From: Candidatus Krumholzibacteriota bacterium
Lineage (GTDB): Bacteria; Krumholzibacteriota; Krumholzibacteriia; LZORAL124-64-63
DNA: 64,000 bases
NCBI GenBank assembly: GCA_022711765.1
Contig: JAKLEB010000001.1
Span: forward strand, 1,904,694-1,968,693
Reading direction: 5' to 3'
The notes under the pieces were generated by a model, which saw only the letters and a list, made by a program, of their open reading frames with translations, did no database searches and had not been told where the DNA came from. Below, one piece after another: positions 41,001-47,412 of the stretch (positions are counted from its first letter, which is position 1; each line of letters starts with the position of its first letter). A program made the translations under genes and the position numbers.

Positions 41001-43837
41001 GTGACGACGCCACCGGCGACGGCTCGTCCGAGCTGCCGTTCCGCACCATCCAGCACGCCGTCGACGTCTCCGCCCCGGCCGACACCGTCCTCGTCGAACC
41101 TGGCACTTATAATGAGAACATCTCCGTGCGTGCTCGCGCTCTGGCGTCTCGATACCTGGTCGACCCGGATCCAGCCCACATCGCCGCCACCGTCATCGAC
41201 GGTAGCGGTGGCCTGTGCGCGCTGAACGTCTATCAGTCGCCCGGCGATCCGCCGGCCGAAGTCGTGGGATTCACCATCACCGGTGGCGTCAGCGAAGCGG
41301 ACTACCACGGCGCTGGGGTCTATTGCACCTGCGACGCCGCGTTCCGGAACCTCGTCATCACCGGCAACCACGGCTGGGGACTCGCGGTGTTCGAGGGATT
41401 CCCGCTGGTCGAGGACGTCCTCATCTCGGACAACACGATGGCCACCACGGATAACTTGACGTTCGGCGGCGGCATCAACTGGCACAATTGCGGCCTGCCG
41501 GCCACAAGTCCATGCCTCGTCGGCGTCACCATCGCCGACAACGAGGGAATTGGACTGGTCGCCGACGCTAAGTCGCTCCAGATGGACCGGGTCCTCATCG
41601 CCGAGAACACCGGGCAGGCAATGACCGTCACCTACGACCTCGATCCGACCTACCTACCGGTGATGTCCTGCGTTGACCTCTTCGGCAACGGCGGCGGCGA
41701 ATGGGAGGGAGCCATCGCGGCATTCCTCGGCGAGGACGGCAACATCGCCCTCGACCCGCTATTCTGCGGCGACGACCACCCCGACGATCCCTACACGCTT
41801 CGTGCCGATTCGCCCTGTCTCGCGGTGAACAACCCGGACTGCGGTCAGATCGGCGCCTGTGGCCAGGGCTGCGAGACCGTGACGTTCGTGATCGCCGGCA
41901 CCATTCTGGATGAAGCATCGCATCCGGTGGCCGACGTCCTGCTCAGTGGCTTCCCGACGTCGGTGTATACCGACATTGCCGGCCACTACGAGACCGCGAT
42001 CTCGCTCGGCTGGCCCGGCGCCACGATCACGCCCATCAAGTCTGCCTATGCCTTCGACCCGACCTCGCGCACCTACGGTCCACCCTCCGGCGATCTGACC
42101 GCCGAGGATTACACCGCCACCAACGACGGGTCCCATGATTGGTACGACGTCGCGGCCGATCCATGGGCTAGCGCCACGCGAGGTACTGCCATGGCTTGGG
42201 GAGACTACGACGACGACGGCGATCCGGATCTGCTGCACGTGGTCACCTCGGAATACGGCGAGACCATTTATCACACGTTGTACCAGAACGACGGCGCAGG
42301 CGGCCTGAGTCCGATCGACGTGCCGGTATTGCAGGTCAATGGCTACGGATCCAGCGCAAGCTGGGCTGATTTCAACGGGGACGGCCTCGTCGATCTCTAC
42401 CTGGGGCACCTCGGCCAGGCGAACCTGCTGTTGCGTAACGAAGGCGGCGGTGCGTTCACCTCACTAGACCTCGGTTCGGCCTGCACGGACTGGAATACTT
42501 TGCGGACTGCGTGGGTCGACTGGAATCTCGACGGGGTGCTGGACCTGTTCATGACGACGTATCAGGACCCCCCCGCCGACCAGACGAACCTGCTCCTCGA
42601 CGGCGCTCACGGCTTTGCGATCGCGGACGAGCCGGCTGTCGCCCGATCGGGTCCGTATCAGGGATTCGTCTGGAGCGACCTCGATGGCGACAACGATCCG
42701 GATCTGGTCGTGGTCAATGAGAACGCCTACGTGGAGGTTTACGTCAACCGTGCCGGACACGGCCTCGACGATCCGATCCAGTTGTCCGGGTATTCGGGAG
42801 CCCAGGGGGTTTCGGCGATGGACTGGGACCTCGATGGTGACCAGGATCTGCTCATCACGTACTGGGATTATGGTGCGAGGCTATGGCTTAACCTGGGGAA
42901 CCTGCAGTTCGGCGAAGCGGACGATTCCATCTTGGAGGCGGACGGGCACGGCCAAGATGCGGTGTGGGGCGACTACGACAACGATGGCTGGCCAGATCTC
43001 TACATCACCATGTACGACTACTACGGCAGCGGCGGCGACAACGCACTTTTCCATAATGAGTCTGGCCAACGCCTCTCCAGGGTTGACGAGCCGCTCATCG
43101 CCGATTCGGGCAAGGGCAAGGGGGCGGCATGGATCGATGTCGACGGCGATGGACAGCTCGATCTCGCTCTGAACAACTACAATGGCCCGAATCATCTCTG
43201 GATCAATCAGATCGAGAACGAGAACGGTTGGCTGCAGGTCGATCTTCGGGTACAACCAGGCGATGATCTCATGCCGCGGACGCCGATCGGAGCGAAGGTC
43301 ACCGTGACGGTGGCCGGACATTCACAAACGCAGGAGGTCAGGACCACCTCCGGATACTGTAGTGGCTCGACTTCGTTACTACACTTCGGCACTGGATTGG
43401 AAAGTCTGGCCCCGCGCGTCTACGTCGTGTGGCCGCGGCGATTCCCCGGCGGTGGCTATAACTCGCAGACGCTGTTCGACGTGGCCCTCGGCCAGCGCCT
43501 CGTCATCCACGAAGCGATTGGCGATTTCACCGGCGTCGACGAGGTGGGACCACAGCCGACCGACCTCGCGCTTCACAATTTTCCCAATCCCTTCAACCCA
43601 CAAACGACGATCGTCTACGAGTTGCCGGAGGCCGGGAACGTCACCTTGCGAATCTACGATCTTCAAGGGCGCCTGGTACGAACGCTCCTGACATCCGAAG
43701 CGGTGCCGGTCGGCCGCCATGAGGTCGTGTGGCGCGGTCAGGATGGCGCGGGGCGAGCCCTCGCGACCGGCGTTTATTTTTGCCGGATCCAGGTTGGAGA
43801 CAGGACACTCGTGCGTCGCATAACGCTCGCGAAGTAG
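32051..43837 (+). CDS. giant secreted mosaic: clostripain and C39 protease domains, beta-helices, FG-GAP arrays, FlgD-type C terminus
   Basis: A 3928-residue exported protein (signal ~1-24; CCGGAGG before ATG 32051). Domains in order are: jelly-roll-like (~80-235); C11 clostripain peptidase (~598-995) with His716 in W-N-H-G-S-G and Cys793 in D-A-C-L-M-G; an ASH-like Ig domain (~1340-1700) split by a C39-like peptidase (~1355-1616; Cys1410 in N-G-C-A-P-T-A, His1564 in D-H-F-V-P-V); and two FN3-like domains (~1700-1873). Then follow beta-helix 1 (~1877-2283), a Calx-beta-like domain, a cohesin-like domain (~2397-2536), seven FG-GAP/VCBS units (~2540-2884) and a UnbV/ASPIC-like domain. Beta-helix 2 (~2977-3273), a carboxypeptidase-regulatory-like domain, seven more FG-GAP units (~3360-3717), another UnbV-like domain and a FlgD-type sorting domain (N-F-P-N-P-F-N-P-Q-T) complete it. 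It is probably a surface protease/adhesin. AT-richer codons than its neighbours are visible near the 5' end. Confidence 0.88.
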   Translation: MRRSALASAVLLLAALVPASVSAQSATALPYRPPHVVSADTGQPLARPQTPEAKPHDGVSREMFDYVVSGDRGGTAQPRAVIIDENYGGSYPNGWSIGHDGGVGGYSWAWPLDYAYCYADPNGSNYYYPDDLHVFMEKRNVSFVGYDTATLQFLQYVDCEDTYDYFTVNVRDQSGNWYYLYGDSGPDNQWRTVSINLDQFAGQSGLYIQFRFDSDGSISGEDGYLGVAVDNILLTASNTNDAPDYPYFITTPPDKLYPTLEYQLTIDYTDPDGRSDLSFVYLRLAQSDSELTQRQTLGWQLTDAPFQFADETAHLYDLSATKTNITNGYRIVWHFRIDWQWAESTNIDYYAWGLDLGELEGPHVIYDRNADYENDLVIASSTESQDPVTAGDTYNVSGQIFFEGSSLSPTTWTGISAEMRQGSATGTLLYTDTSVASGYSLDWVTDANDVGNHSIYILPKNTSHQPPNNSDTYWDLETMAVLPDLIGTQFAGSYFIDKTAKYGIPVLLEAKLEDSSIFHFDLQGKTVHFDIYYGGNWHEIADDGISATSFVTDDQGIASVYYTAPTALAEAVYPIRARFDGDSEYAPCTLSRELTLNKPQWLYLVYLCADNNLEAYGEEDFYDEMWQARANTEVSVVVLFDRAEGDEDDNTQPGWAYSSGHSDWKDTRCYRICENSLVYSSWGERNLGDPATLQSFLSTAVNSCLAHNTAVVLWNHGSGFRGAAVPDTVVIPEVEQRFDVSSLFPESEMQQAEDSGRGICYDDSHSNDGLTLVELSSALDPFSVFEIVGFDACLMGMAEIAYQMLPYADMMIGSAETESGNGWAYDEFLTPAHLGATTTPAQLGARTVATADQATLACWDLGSQIVSLKDEMSDFALAIVNHLNEPGVRNLVISSASASFAYNWPAFYDLRDFANEIASRTQIAEIDQAAAAVAARLINPAFRTSFDTDYGGDIGGMSAWLPVLVQDYNDGIVAYETLDFTIDSNQYWDDLIRYLTDLEPPTCMLTAPTPGWYRSTLMVSAYASDAKSEVRYVAFEYSRDASSWHALPGPDSADGYDYYGGNGWGLNFDTVGTPQHGTLNDPSVFIRAQAVDFAGLASGWTTPVEIGVDNGAPSMGWVAHQAPPLAGEHHIGASISDALAGVLDDASHPEFFIRWNDDSIDASNNDGVYYGSWDAELGGYAAVVPVSEDREGQTLYFRTRGQDLAGNTAWSIVSSGALIEDDDVAGPTFADYSDSGDDEPGVYICVADITDASGVRDDSVYPRLYIRYDDEMIDENHYDAYWNMDRATYDTFVGEVTVGPERIGQTLYWRVFAQDLDNSPMTAWSEIQHGGVIIDNRPVDIYIAPTSLVFDETTRRPAAGQRESDAGVLAAHDRGLRTRPDGVGLGSLRAERLNAKILGDVPCYHWYNGCAPTAVAMILGYWDARGFGDLFPGNAAIQNTTINLHVSSAGNYDDYCLPLDGDEYEPILPDRSEPPFGDEHVDDSLADYMLTSQSYHDLHYGWSSFANVGPAFASYATSVNPQYLAWYENQSWSQFTWADLKAEIDAGRPAVFLVDSDGNNDTDHFVPVIGYDESADEYACYDTWDGQIHWYEFAGMSQGQEFGVAGAVLLGFASAQSFTITNEGGGTLQITGMTLEQSSSWVTSIMPAAPLSITAGQSRAIVVTVDPTAGAPGENTDRVLVTSNDPDENPYPDGVYLTLINDAGPPPAAPLQPILTTNPACQSAANELSWNAVAGADYYVVCRDGLTISEELYGVLVYAFASQAGTYAVRAGNAYGESPLSPGIALTIKPVPAPPGAPLVIPNPYPPDTQDLTVSWDAIEHAVGYSLWLAGEAVATTSATTVQVAAQPGMYSVSAIGECGESDPGAATLAVLEPHAGPVWYVALDGDDVTGNGSADYPFRSIAHSLTVVPAGGTLQLMPGIYQEYGLTIPSRVTLRGSPADPTTVVIDAQNSGVGLRIENTYPGPTNILGLTVANATSALQCYISGDVTFEDCRFTGSSSHALIGSEYGDMVFRRCDFAENAGDGVNTSGEGLVFTDCKFYSNRNGADFNLFTPLTLNGCEFYGNSESGLLIRGGTVTATACEFHDNGSVGVQITEYSSTTLSQCMVSGNGVGVKITGEALGWLVDCQILDNDEGPGIEQTYHSDLVMSGTLIASNHDGAIAASGGSVIDVSTSTIVGNEGSAAIECAAAGQIASSIIAFNPGGQAVDCMGTGSVALNCSDLHGNAGGDWVGCIAGQANSNGNISQDPQLCDWPSGDFTVASTSPCLPDNHPDECAIGAFADEAGCTPVPEFVATPASLVVPEGGTAAFDLTLNWPPSGTVSVDLEFTTDDPGLSLLGPISLVFDGQNWSQPQAITIAATEDDDYCSTGSTLRVRDTAGNLADLEVAVTEVDNDDLGPDTIALTTLTGCVSPQIEVGPFVPLNLYIVLVNPSLPTISGWEAQLTIDPPNAMVVGVSFPNGGTNFGSYTSYLVGYQWPVDTTPITILANLSLIVMGDGPVTIGIEQLDGGSFGYYDDGGQYVAFTNAIEVIINGQPEPLSPWTDITAATPLGDPGASLGSCWGDYDLDGDPDLYVTNVLEPNHLYRNDGSGVFTDVTGPPLDDSAASSGAAWGDYDGDGDPDLYVANSTISNRLYRNDGGGVFTDVTAPPLDGTAIGGCTWADYDQDGDLDLALANVNGPNRLFRNDADDGFVDVTPAAFANAGPSRAAVWGDCDDDGDQDLYVAVEGANLLLENVNGVLAAVTPPLLADTGSAIGAAWGDYDNDGRLDLYLVNQDVSNRLFHNDGSGAFSDATAGPLTGAVNDRSPAWADVDNDGDLDLFLANNGQSDRLLRNDGGTFTDITDAVIGDIGPSHGASFADIDGDGDLDLHVSEYDDTNHLLRNDHLADNHWLQVRLTANSGTGNVVGARVSLTAEGVTQIRELPAGSGYLSQQPLVAYFGLGAAAVVDALTVRWPDGVTTSHDVPAVDQVLAIERRTRWHVAVNGDDATGDGSSELPFRTIQHAVDVSAPADTVLVEPGTYNENISVRARALASRYLVDPDPAHIAATVIDGSGGLCALNVYQSPGDPPAEVVGFTITGGVSEADYHGAGVYCTCDAAFRNLVITGNHGWGLAVFEGFPLVEDVLISDNTMATTDNLTFGGGINWHNCGLPATSPCLVGVTIADNEGIGLVADAKSLQMDRVLIAENTGQAMTVTYDLDPTYLPVMSCVDLFGNGGGEWEGAIAAFLGEDGNIALDPLFCGDDHPDDPYTLRADSPCLAVNNPDCGQIGACGQGCETVTFVIAGTILDEASHPVADVLLSGFPTSVYTDIAGHYETAISLGWPGATITPIKSAYAFDPTSRTYGPPSGDLTAEDYTATNDGSHDWYDVAADPWASATRGTAMAWGDYDDDGDPDLLHVVTSEYGETIYHTLYQNDGAGGLSPIDVPVLQVNGYGSSASWADFNGDGLVDLYLGHLGQANLLLRNEGGGAFTSLDLGSACTDWNTLRTAWVDWNLDGVLDLFMTTYQDPPADQTNLLLDGAHGFAIADEPAVARSGPYQGFVWSDLDGDNDPDLVVVNENAYVEVYVNRAGHGLDDPIQLSGYSGAQGVSAMDWDLDGDQDLLITYWDYGARLWLNLGNLQFGEADDSILEADGHGQDAVWGDYDNDGWPDLYITMYDYYGSGGDNALFHNESGQRLSRVDEPLIADSGKGKGAAWIDVDGDGQLDLALNNYNGPNHLWINQIENENGWLQVDLRVQPGDDLMPRTPIGAKVTVTVAGHSQTQEVRTTSGYCSGSTSLLHFGTGLESLAPRVYVVWPRRFPGGGYNSQTLFDVALGQRLVIHEAIGDFTGVDEVGPQPTDLALHNFPNPFNPQTTIVYELPEAGNVTLRIYDLQGRLVRTLLTSEAVPVGRHEVVWRGQDGAGRALATGVYFCRIQVGDRTLVRRITLAK

Positions 43838-44033
43838 TAACGGTCAAAAGCCGGGTCGAGAACGGAAGGCGTCACCACTCAAGTTCTGGTCCGCCTCTCG
43901 CCGCAACGGCTCACTGATATGACCACATCTTCGCCACCGATTCGCGGCGGTGAACGAGCGTGACCACCCCCCGAACTCCCGGTTCCATCCTCGGCTCACG
44001 CGCAGCGCCACCCGGTTCGCTCGGTGCGACCAC

Positions 44034-44180
44034 CTACTCCATCGAGGACATCGATACCAGCGCACAAACCCATAGGGTCTGGGTCCAATTTACGCAATCC
44101 TGGGCATTCGCAACGGTTGCGATCAACAGGGAAGCGATGAGGAACAACAAACGCGAATGATGATGGTACCGAGTGGACAC
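44034..44180 (-). pseudogene. signal-peptide remnant of a secreted protein
   Basis: A 48-residue frame: GTG 44180 after AAGGGAAA, then a convincing signal peptide (R-L-L-F-L-I-A-S-L-L-I-A-T-V-A-N-A | Q-D-C). It stops after only about 22 mature residues. The A-Q-D-C-V-N-W start resembles the beginning of longer secreted repeat proteins of this type of organism, so it is probably a truncated gene rather than a peptide. Confidence 0.35.
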
Positions 44181-44291
44181 ACTTTCCCTTGGGACGACCG
44201 GACGATCAAGGCGCCTTGCCCCGTGAATCGACTCGGTGTCATTCGACGCCGATGGCCGCATCGACTCCGCCGGTCTAACCTCGGGATGCGC

Positions 44292-44331
44292 CGTCCCCGG
44301 GCGCGCGGCGGCCGCTGCCAGCCCGGGGACG
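44292..44331. terminator. GC-rich hairpin downstream of the cohesin-like gene
   Basis: Arms CGTCCCCGGGC (44292-44302) and GCCCGGGGACG (44321-44331) are perfect complements with an 18-base loop that can pair internally. It lies 20 bases past the stop of the leftward gene. There is no T-tract. Confidence 0.5.
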
Positions 44332-44351
44332 CCACCCCCCACCGGCTTACC

Positions 44352-44921
44352 CTACTCGAACAGGGCCTTCACGCCGCTCCAGCTACTCGCCGCGGTTGGC
44401 ACGGGCACATCGTTCAGGCGCGCGACCACCGGCGTGCCGAAGGGATAGCTGCACGGATGCAGGTCGCCGCCTCCGAAATCCACCACCGGCACGCCGTCAG
44501 GCAGGCTCGACGGCTCGGAAGGGCCGAACGAGATCGTCTCGGGGTCGGTGCTCTCCGTGGTGAAGATGATGGTCGCGAGAACCGTTCCCCCCGGATTGAC
44601 CGGCACCGGCGAGGCGAATGTCACGATCTGATTCTCGTTCGTGCCCGAGTTTTCGCCCCAGAACAGGCTCGTGAGGATGATCGTGAAATCGGGCGCCGTC
44701 GACGAGATCGCGACCTCGTAGCCCGCGACGATCGTGCCGGTGGCCTCCGTCAACACGATGTAGGCCACGAGAGCCGCCCCCTGCGTGACCATGGCGTTCG
44801 CCGTCTCGTAGGTGAATTCACTGTCGCTGAAGTAGAGCCCGAGCGCGTTGGCGTCGGCCTGGGCCGCCCCGCTCGCCAACAGAGAGATCGCGACCGTTCC
44901 CAGGATGATCAAGCGGTGCAT
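44352..44921 (-). CDS. small secreted cohesin-like protein ending in the W-x-x-V-K tag
   Basis: A 189-residue exported protein: signal peptide ~1-22 (G-A-A-Q-A), then a single ~145-residue beta-sandwich. It opens A-N-A-L-G-L-Y-F-S-D and continues Y-I-V-L-T-E-A-T ... G-Y-E-V-A-I, resembling the cohesin-like modules of the beta-helix and giant proteins. It ends S-S-W-S-G-V-K-A-L-F-E. GGAGGCAGCC precedes ATG 44921. The binding partner is unknown. Confidence 0.8.
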   Translation of the reverse strand: MHRLIILGTVAISLLASGAAQADANALGLYFSDSEFTYETANAMVTQGAALVAYIVLTEATGTIVAGYEVAISSTAPDFTIILTSLFWGENSGTNENQIVTFASPVPVNPGGTVLATIIFTTESTDPETISFGPSEPSSLPDGVPVVDFGGGDLHPCSYPFGTPVVARLNDVPVPTAASSWSGVKALFE

Positions 44922-45115
44922 GGCTGCCTCCGTCGCAAATAGGTCCAGGATGCTGGCAGGCGCGGATCGGGTGGGGTCTCCCCGTCCCTTGAATTGGAAA
45001 TATGAGTCGGAGGGACGGCGCGCATTCCCGGCGCGATGCGGCGGGCGGCCGACATCTGCCGGACGTCCCGGCGGGCGTCGGTCCCGAGCGCGGCGCTCGC
45101 GCGGGAGCGCGGCAG

Positions 45116-46171
45116 CTACGGCCCGACCTCGCCGACGAGAGCGGCCTTGGGCGACCGATCCGCACGGAACAGTCCCCAGTGCTTCTCGACCTCGTCCGGT
45201 CGGTCGCCGCCCTTCCAGTTCTCGTCGAAGGCCTCGAAGACGAACAGGGGAACGCGCTCGGCCGCCGCCCACGCCCGCGCCGCCCGGTAGAACGCAGCCT
45301 GCTCGGACTCGCCGGTCGCCCCCCTGATCAGCCGGGCCTGGTCGCCGACGTCGGCCATCGCGGTGGCCCAGCCGGTTTCCCCGATCACCACCGGACGGTC
45401 CGCGTGCATGGCGACGACGGCGGCCCTCTGATTCCGCAACCAGGGCACCGCCTCGTCCAGCTGGCGACCGTTCCACAGCGGGTGCGCGTGGACGGTGACG
45501 AAGTCGATCTCACGGGCGAGCGCCCGGCTCGCGGGCTCGGTCCAGTACTGGTAGTCGTCCGCGGCGGTCACCGGCACGGCGACCGCCGCACGGACCTGGC
45601 GCAGGTAGGCGACGAGGAGATCGAGCGGACATGGATTGGGGGACCAGGAAACCTGCGTCTCGTTGCCGACGCACACCGCGACGACGATGTCCGGGTACGT
45701 CGCGGCCAGTTCGATCGCGGCCGCGACCTCGTGCTGGTTCGCGGCCACGGCCGCGGTCGACCGATCGCGCACGGCGCCGCGCTCGTCGCGCTGCTCTTCG
45801 GCGGCGATCCACACGCCCAGCATCACCTTCAGGTCCAGACCGCTCGCGCGGATCTCGGCGAGCAGCGTGCGGGCGAATTCGCTCGCACCGTAGGTCCGCA
45901 GCAGGTTCCAGTGCGGGAGCATCAGGGCGAGATCCTCGCGGATCTCGGCGGCGGTGGGCGACGGGCCGCCGGGGCGCTGGCCGTCGCGATGAGGTCCGTA
46001 GCACACCGCGCCGCCGAACCACCAGTCCTCGCTCACCGGTCGGAGCGGACGATCGCCTCCCGCGGCCTGACCGGCGGCGGGCGAGACGTCCCGGTCGCCG
46101 CCGCAGCCCAGAAGCGAGAGGATGATCATGGAGGCGGCGACACCCGCCGAGCCGAGGGGATGGGCCTGCAT
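45116..46171 (-). CDS. GH17-like beta-1,3-glucan-active lipoprotein
   Basis: A 351-residue lipoprotein (L-S-L-L-G-C23) with a (beta/alpha)8 barrel of GH17 type. It begins with F-G-G-A-V-C-Y-G-P, and T-Y-G-A-S-E lies near 93-98. The predicted acid/base is Glu171 in V-G-N-E-T-Q, and the nucleophile is Glu265 in V-I-G-E-T-G-W. The end of the barrel reads F-V-F-E-A-F-D-E-N-W-K. GH17 enzymes hydrolyse or transfer beta-1,3-glucans, which fits the neighbouring GH16 and phosphorylase genes. The ribosome site of ATG 46171 is weak. The next possible ATG (46129) would spoil the signal peptide. Confidence 0.82.
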   Translation of the reverse strand: MQAHPLGSAGVAASMIILSLLGCGGDRDVSPAAGQAAGGDRPLRPVSEDWWFGGAVCYGPHRDGQRPGGPSPTAAEIREDLALMLPHWNLLRTYGASEFARTLLAEIRASGLDLKVMLGVWIAAEEQRDERGAVRDRSTAAVAANQHEVAAAIELAATYPDIVVAVCVGNETQVSWSPNPCPLDLLVAYLRQVRAAVAVPVTAADDYQYWTEPASRALAREIDFVTVHAHPLWNGRQLDEAVPWLRNQRAAVVAMHADRPVVIGETGWATAMADVGDQARLIRGATGESEQAAFYRAARAWAAAERVPLFVFEAFDENWKGGDRPDEVEKHWGLFRADRSPKAALVGEVGP

Positions 46172-46409
46172 CGTGTCACGACTTTCGCCGAGGTCCTCGT
46201 CCTCCGGGATTCGCGACCGCGATCCGCTTCCGCGATGGTCTGCGCCGGCGCTCGCCGTCTTTGTCAGTACACCGCACAAAGTATCCGAGGGCCGCGTCCG
46301 AGGCAACGTCGCTCCCAACGCGAATCGAATCCGGCGATCGTCGTTCCGCTCGGCGGGACGACCGGTCGCGCAAGGGCGCGGCCCGCTCAGGCTTGCGTAG
46401 TCAAACACA

Positions 46410-46429
46410 TGATCGCTCACAAGCGATCA
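46410..46429. promoter_or_regulatory. 8-4-8 inverted repeat upstream of the GH17 gene
   Basis: TGATCGCT and AGCGATCA flank CACA. On the minus strand a TATACT (-10-like) ends about three bases before it, so the repeat would cover the start point of a leftward transcript for the GH17 gene. It differs from the four CTTTGT-type sites, which implies a separate regulator. Confidence 0.45.
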
Positions 46430-46493
46430 GTATAAAACAATTTAAACCGTTCAGCCCGGGATGAAGAGCGAACGGGCGCCATCGCATTTTCGA

Positions 46494-46516
46494 CTTGATT
46501 CGGTCTCCGAACATAG
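46494..46516. promoter_or_regulatory. glucan-regulon operator A
   Basis: Half sites CTTGATTCGG (46494-46503) and CCGAACATAG (46507-46516) have a three-base spacer. It overlaps the -35 (TTGATT, 46495-46500) and spacer of a promoter whose -10, TATGAT, lies at 46519-46524. This is one of four matching sites in the window. Confidence 0.7.
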
Positions 46517-46524
46517 TGTATGAT
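46495..46524 (+). promoter_or_regulatory. promoter of the 46621 secreted-protein gene
   Basis: TTGATT, 18 bases, then TATGAT; the gene starts ~97 bases downstream. The stretch from the operator through TATGATRG is nearly identical to the minus-strand promoter of the paralogue at 52616-53596, so the two genes kept a common control region. Confidence 0.6.
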
Positions 46525-46620
46525 GGTCGCGTCGGAATCGGTCCTGACGATCCGCCTCGGCTGTGCCCGGATCCGGGATGCGCCGCGCGTATCGGCTCTC
46601 TCTGACGGAAGGTGGTCACC

Positions 46621-47340
46621 ATGAGCAATCGAGTGAACGCGTGCTTCGCGGTCGCGATCCTGGCTTGCCTGATCCCGGCGGCCGGCGTCGCGCTGATGCC
46701 GTACGGCCAGGATTTCGAGGGGTTGGCCCAGGGCGATGCCGGTGCGCTCGCCGCGGACGGCTGGCTTGTCTACGGCAACGTCTTCGGTCCCGACTGGTCG
46801 TACTGGTACGGGTACGGTTCCTTCCCCGCCCCCAACGGCAGCGGAGCCTTCTGCCAGATCGTCGCCGGCGAGGGCGGCGCGGAGCAGGGCGCCCAGCAGC
46901 TGGTCGTCTATAGCGACTACAACAACGCCAACCACGCCGACGGCGCCCACATCGAGTCCAACGTCTTCCAGGAGCTGCTCATCCAGCCCGGCGACGTCAC
47001 CGAGACCTGGGTCTTCAGCTTCCAGGCCAAGCGCGGCAACATCGAGGGCGACACGACCGCCCTGGCGTTCATCAAGACGCTGGACCCCAACAACGGCTGG
47101 GCGACGACGAACTTCATCACCGTCGACCTGACGGGCGTCCCCACGACCTGGGGCGACTACTCCCTGTCGATCCTGATCGACGCCAGTCTGGACGGACAGA
47201 TCCTCCAGTTCGGCTTCTCGAACACGGCGACGTTGTACCAGGGATCGAGCGTGTTCTACGACAACATCAACTTCTACATTACGGGTCCGGTCGCGACCGA
47301 GGAGACGACCTGGACCGAGGTGAAATCGCTGTTCCGCTAG
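46621..47340 (+). CDS. secreted glucan-locus protein, short form with W-x-x-V-K tag
   Basis: A 239-residue exported protein with signal peptide ~1-24. Its ~215-residue domain (Q-D-F-E-G-L, D-G-W-L-V-Y-G-N-V-F, Q-I-V-A-G-E-G-G, Q-G-A-Q-Q-L-V-V, A-L-A-F-I-K-T-L-D-P) is closely related to the first 235 residues of the protein at 52616-53596. That protein continues into a FlgD-type domain. This one ends directly in T-T-W-T-E-V-K-S-L-F-R. The domain itself is unknown to me; a carbohydrate-binding beta-sandwich is plausible from its context. GGAAGG lies before ATG 46621. Confidence 0.85.
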   Translation: MSNRVNACFAVAILACLIPAAGVALMPYGQDFEGLAQGDAGALAADGWLVYGNVFGPDWSYWYGYGSFPAPNGSGAFCQIVAGEGGAEQGAQQLVVYSDYNNANHADGAHIESNVFQELLIQPGDVTETWVFSFQAKRGNIEGDTTALAFIKTLDPNNGWATTNFITVDLTGVPTTWGDYSLSILIDASLDGQILQFGFSNTATLYQGSSVFYDNINFYITGPVATEETTWTEVKSLFR

Positions 47341-47365
47341 ATCCGACCGGCGGCGCGAAGAACGG

Positions 47366-47392
47366 ACGGGGCCCGGCGAAGCCGGGCCCCGT
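47366..47392. terminator. bidirectional hairpin between convergent genes
   Basis: Arms ACGGGGCCCGGC (47366-47377) and GCCGGGCCCCGT (47381-47392) enclose a GAA loop. It serves the rightward 46621 gene and the leftward GH16 gene. There is no T-tract. Confidence 0.65.
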
Positions 47393-47412
47393 TGCGTCTC
47401 CGGTCGCGGCGG

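Larger units (their letters stand above)
43838..44351. other. 514-base gap holding only a short secreted-protein remnant
   Basis: This lies between the giant gene and the convergent small cohesin-like gene. It contains the remnant annotated at 44034-44180 and the hairpin at 44292-44331. I see nothing else that codes convincingly. Confidence 0.4.

Noticed and set aside
39682..43200. Repeated GGCGACTACGAC-type DNA
   Set aside because: It reflects the W-G-D-Y-D-x-D-G-D core of FG-GAP protein repeats, not a DNA repeat element.
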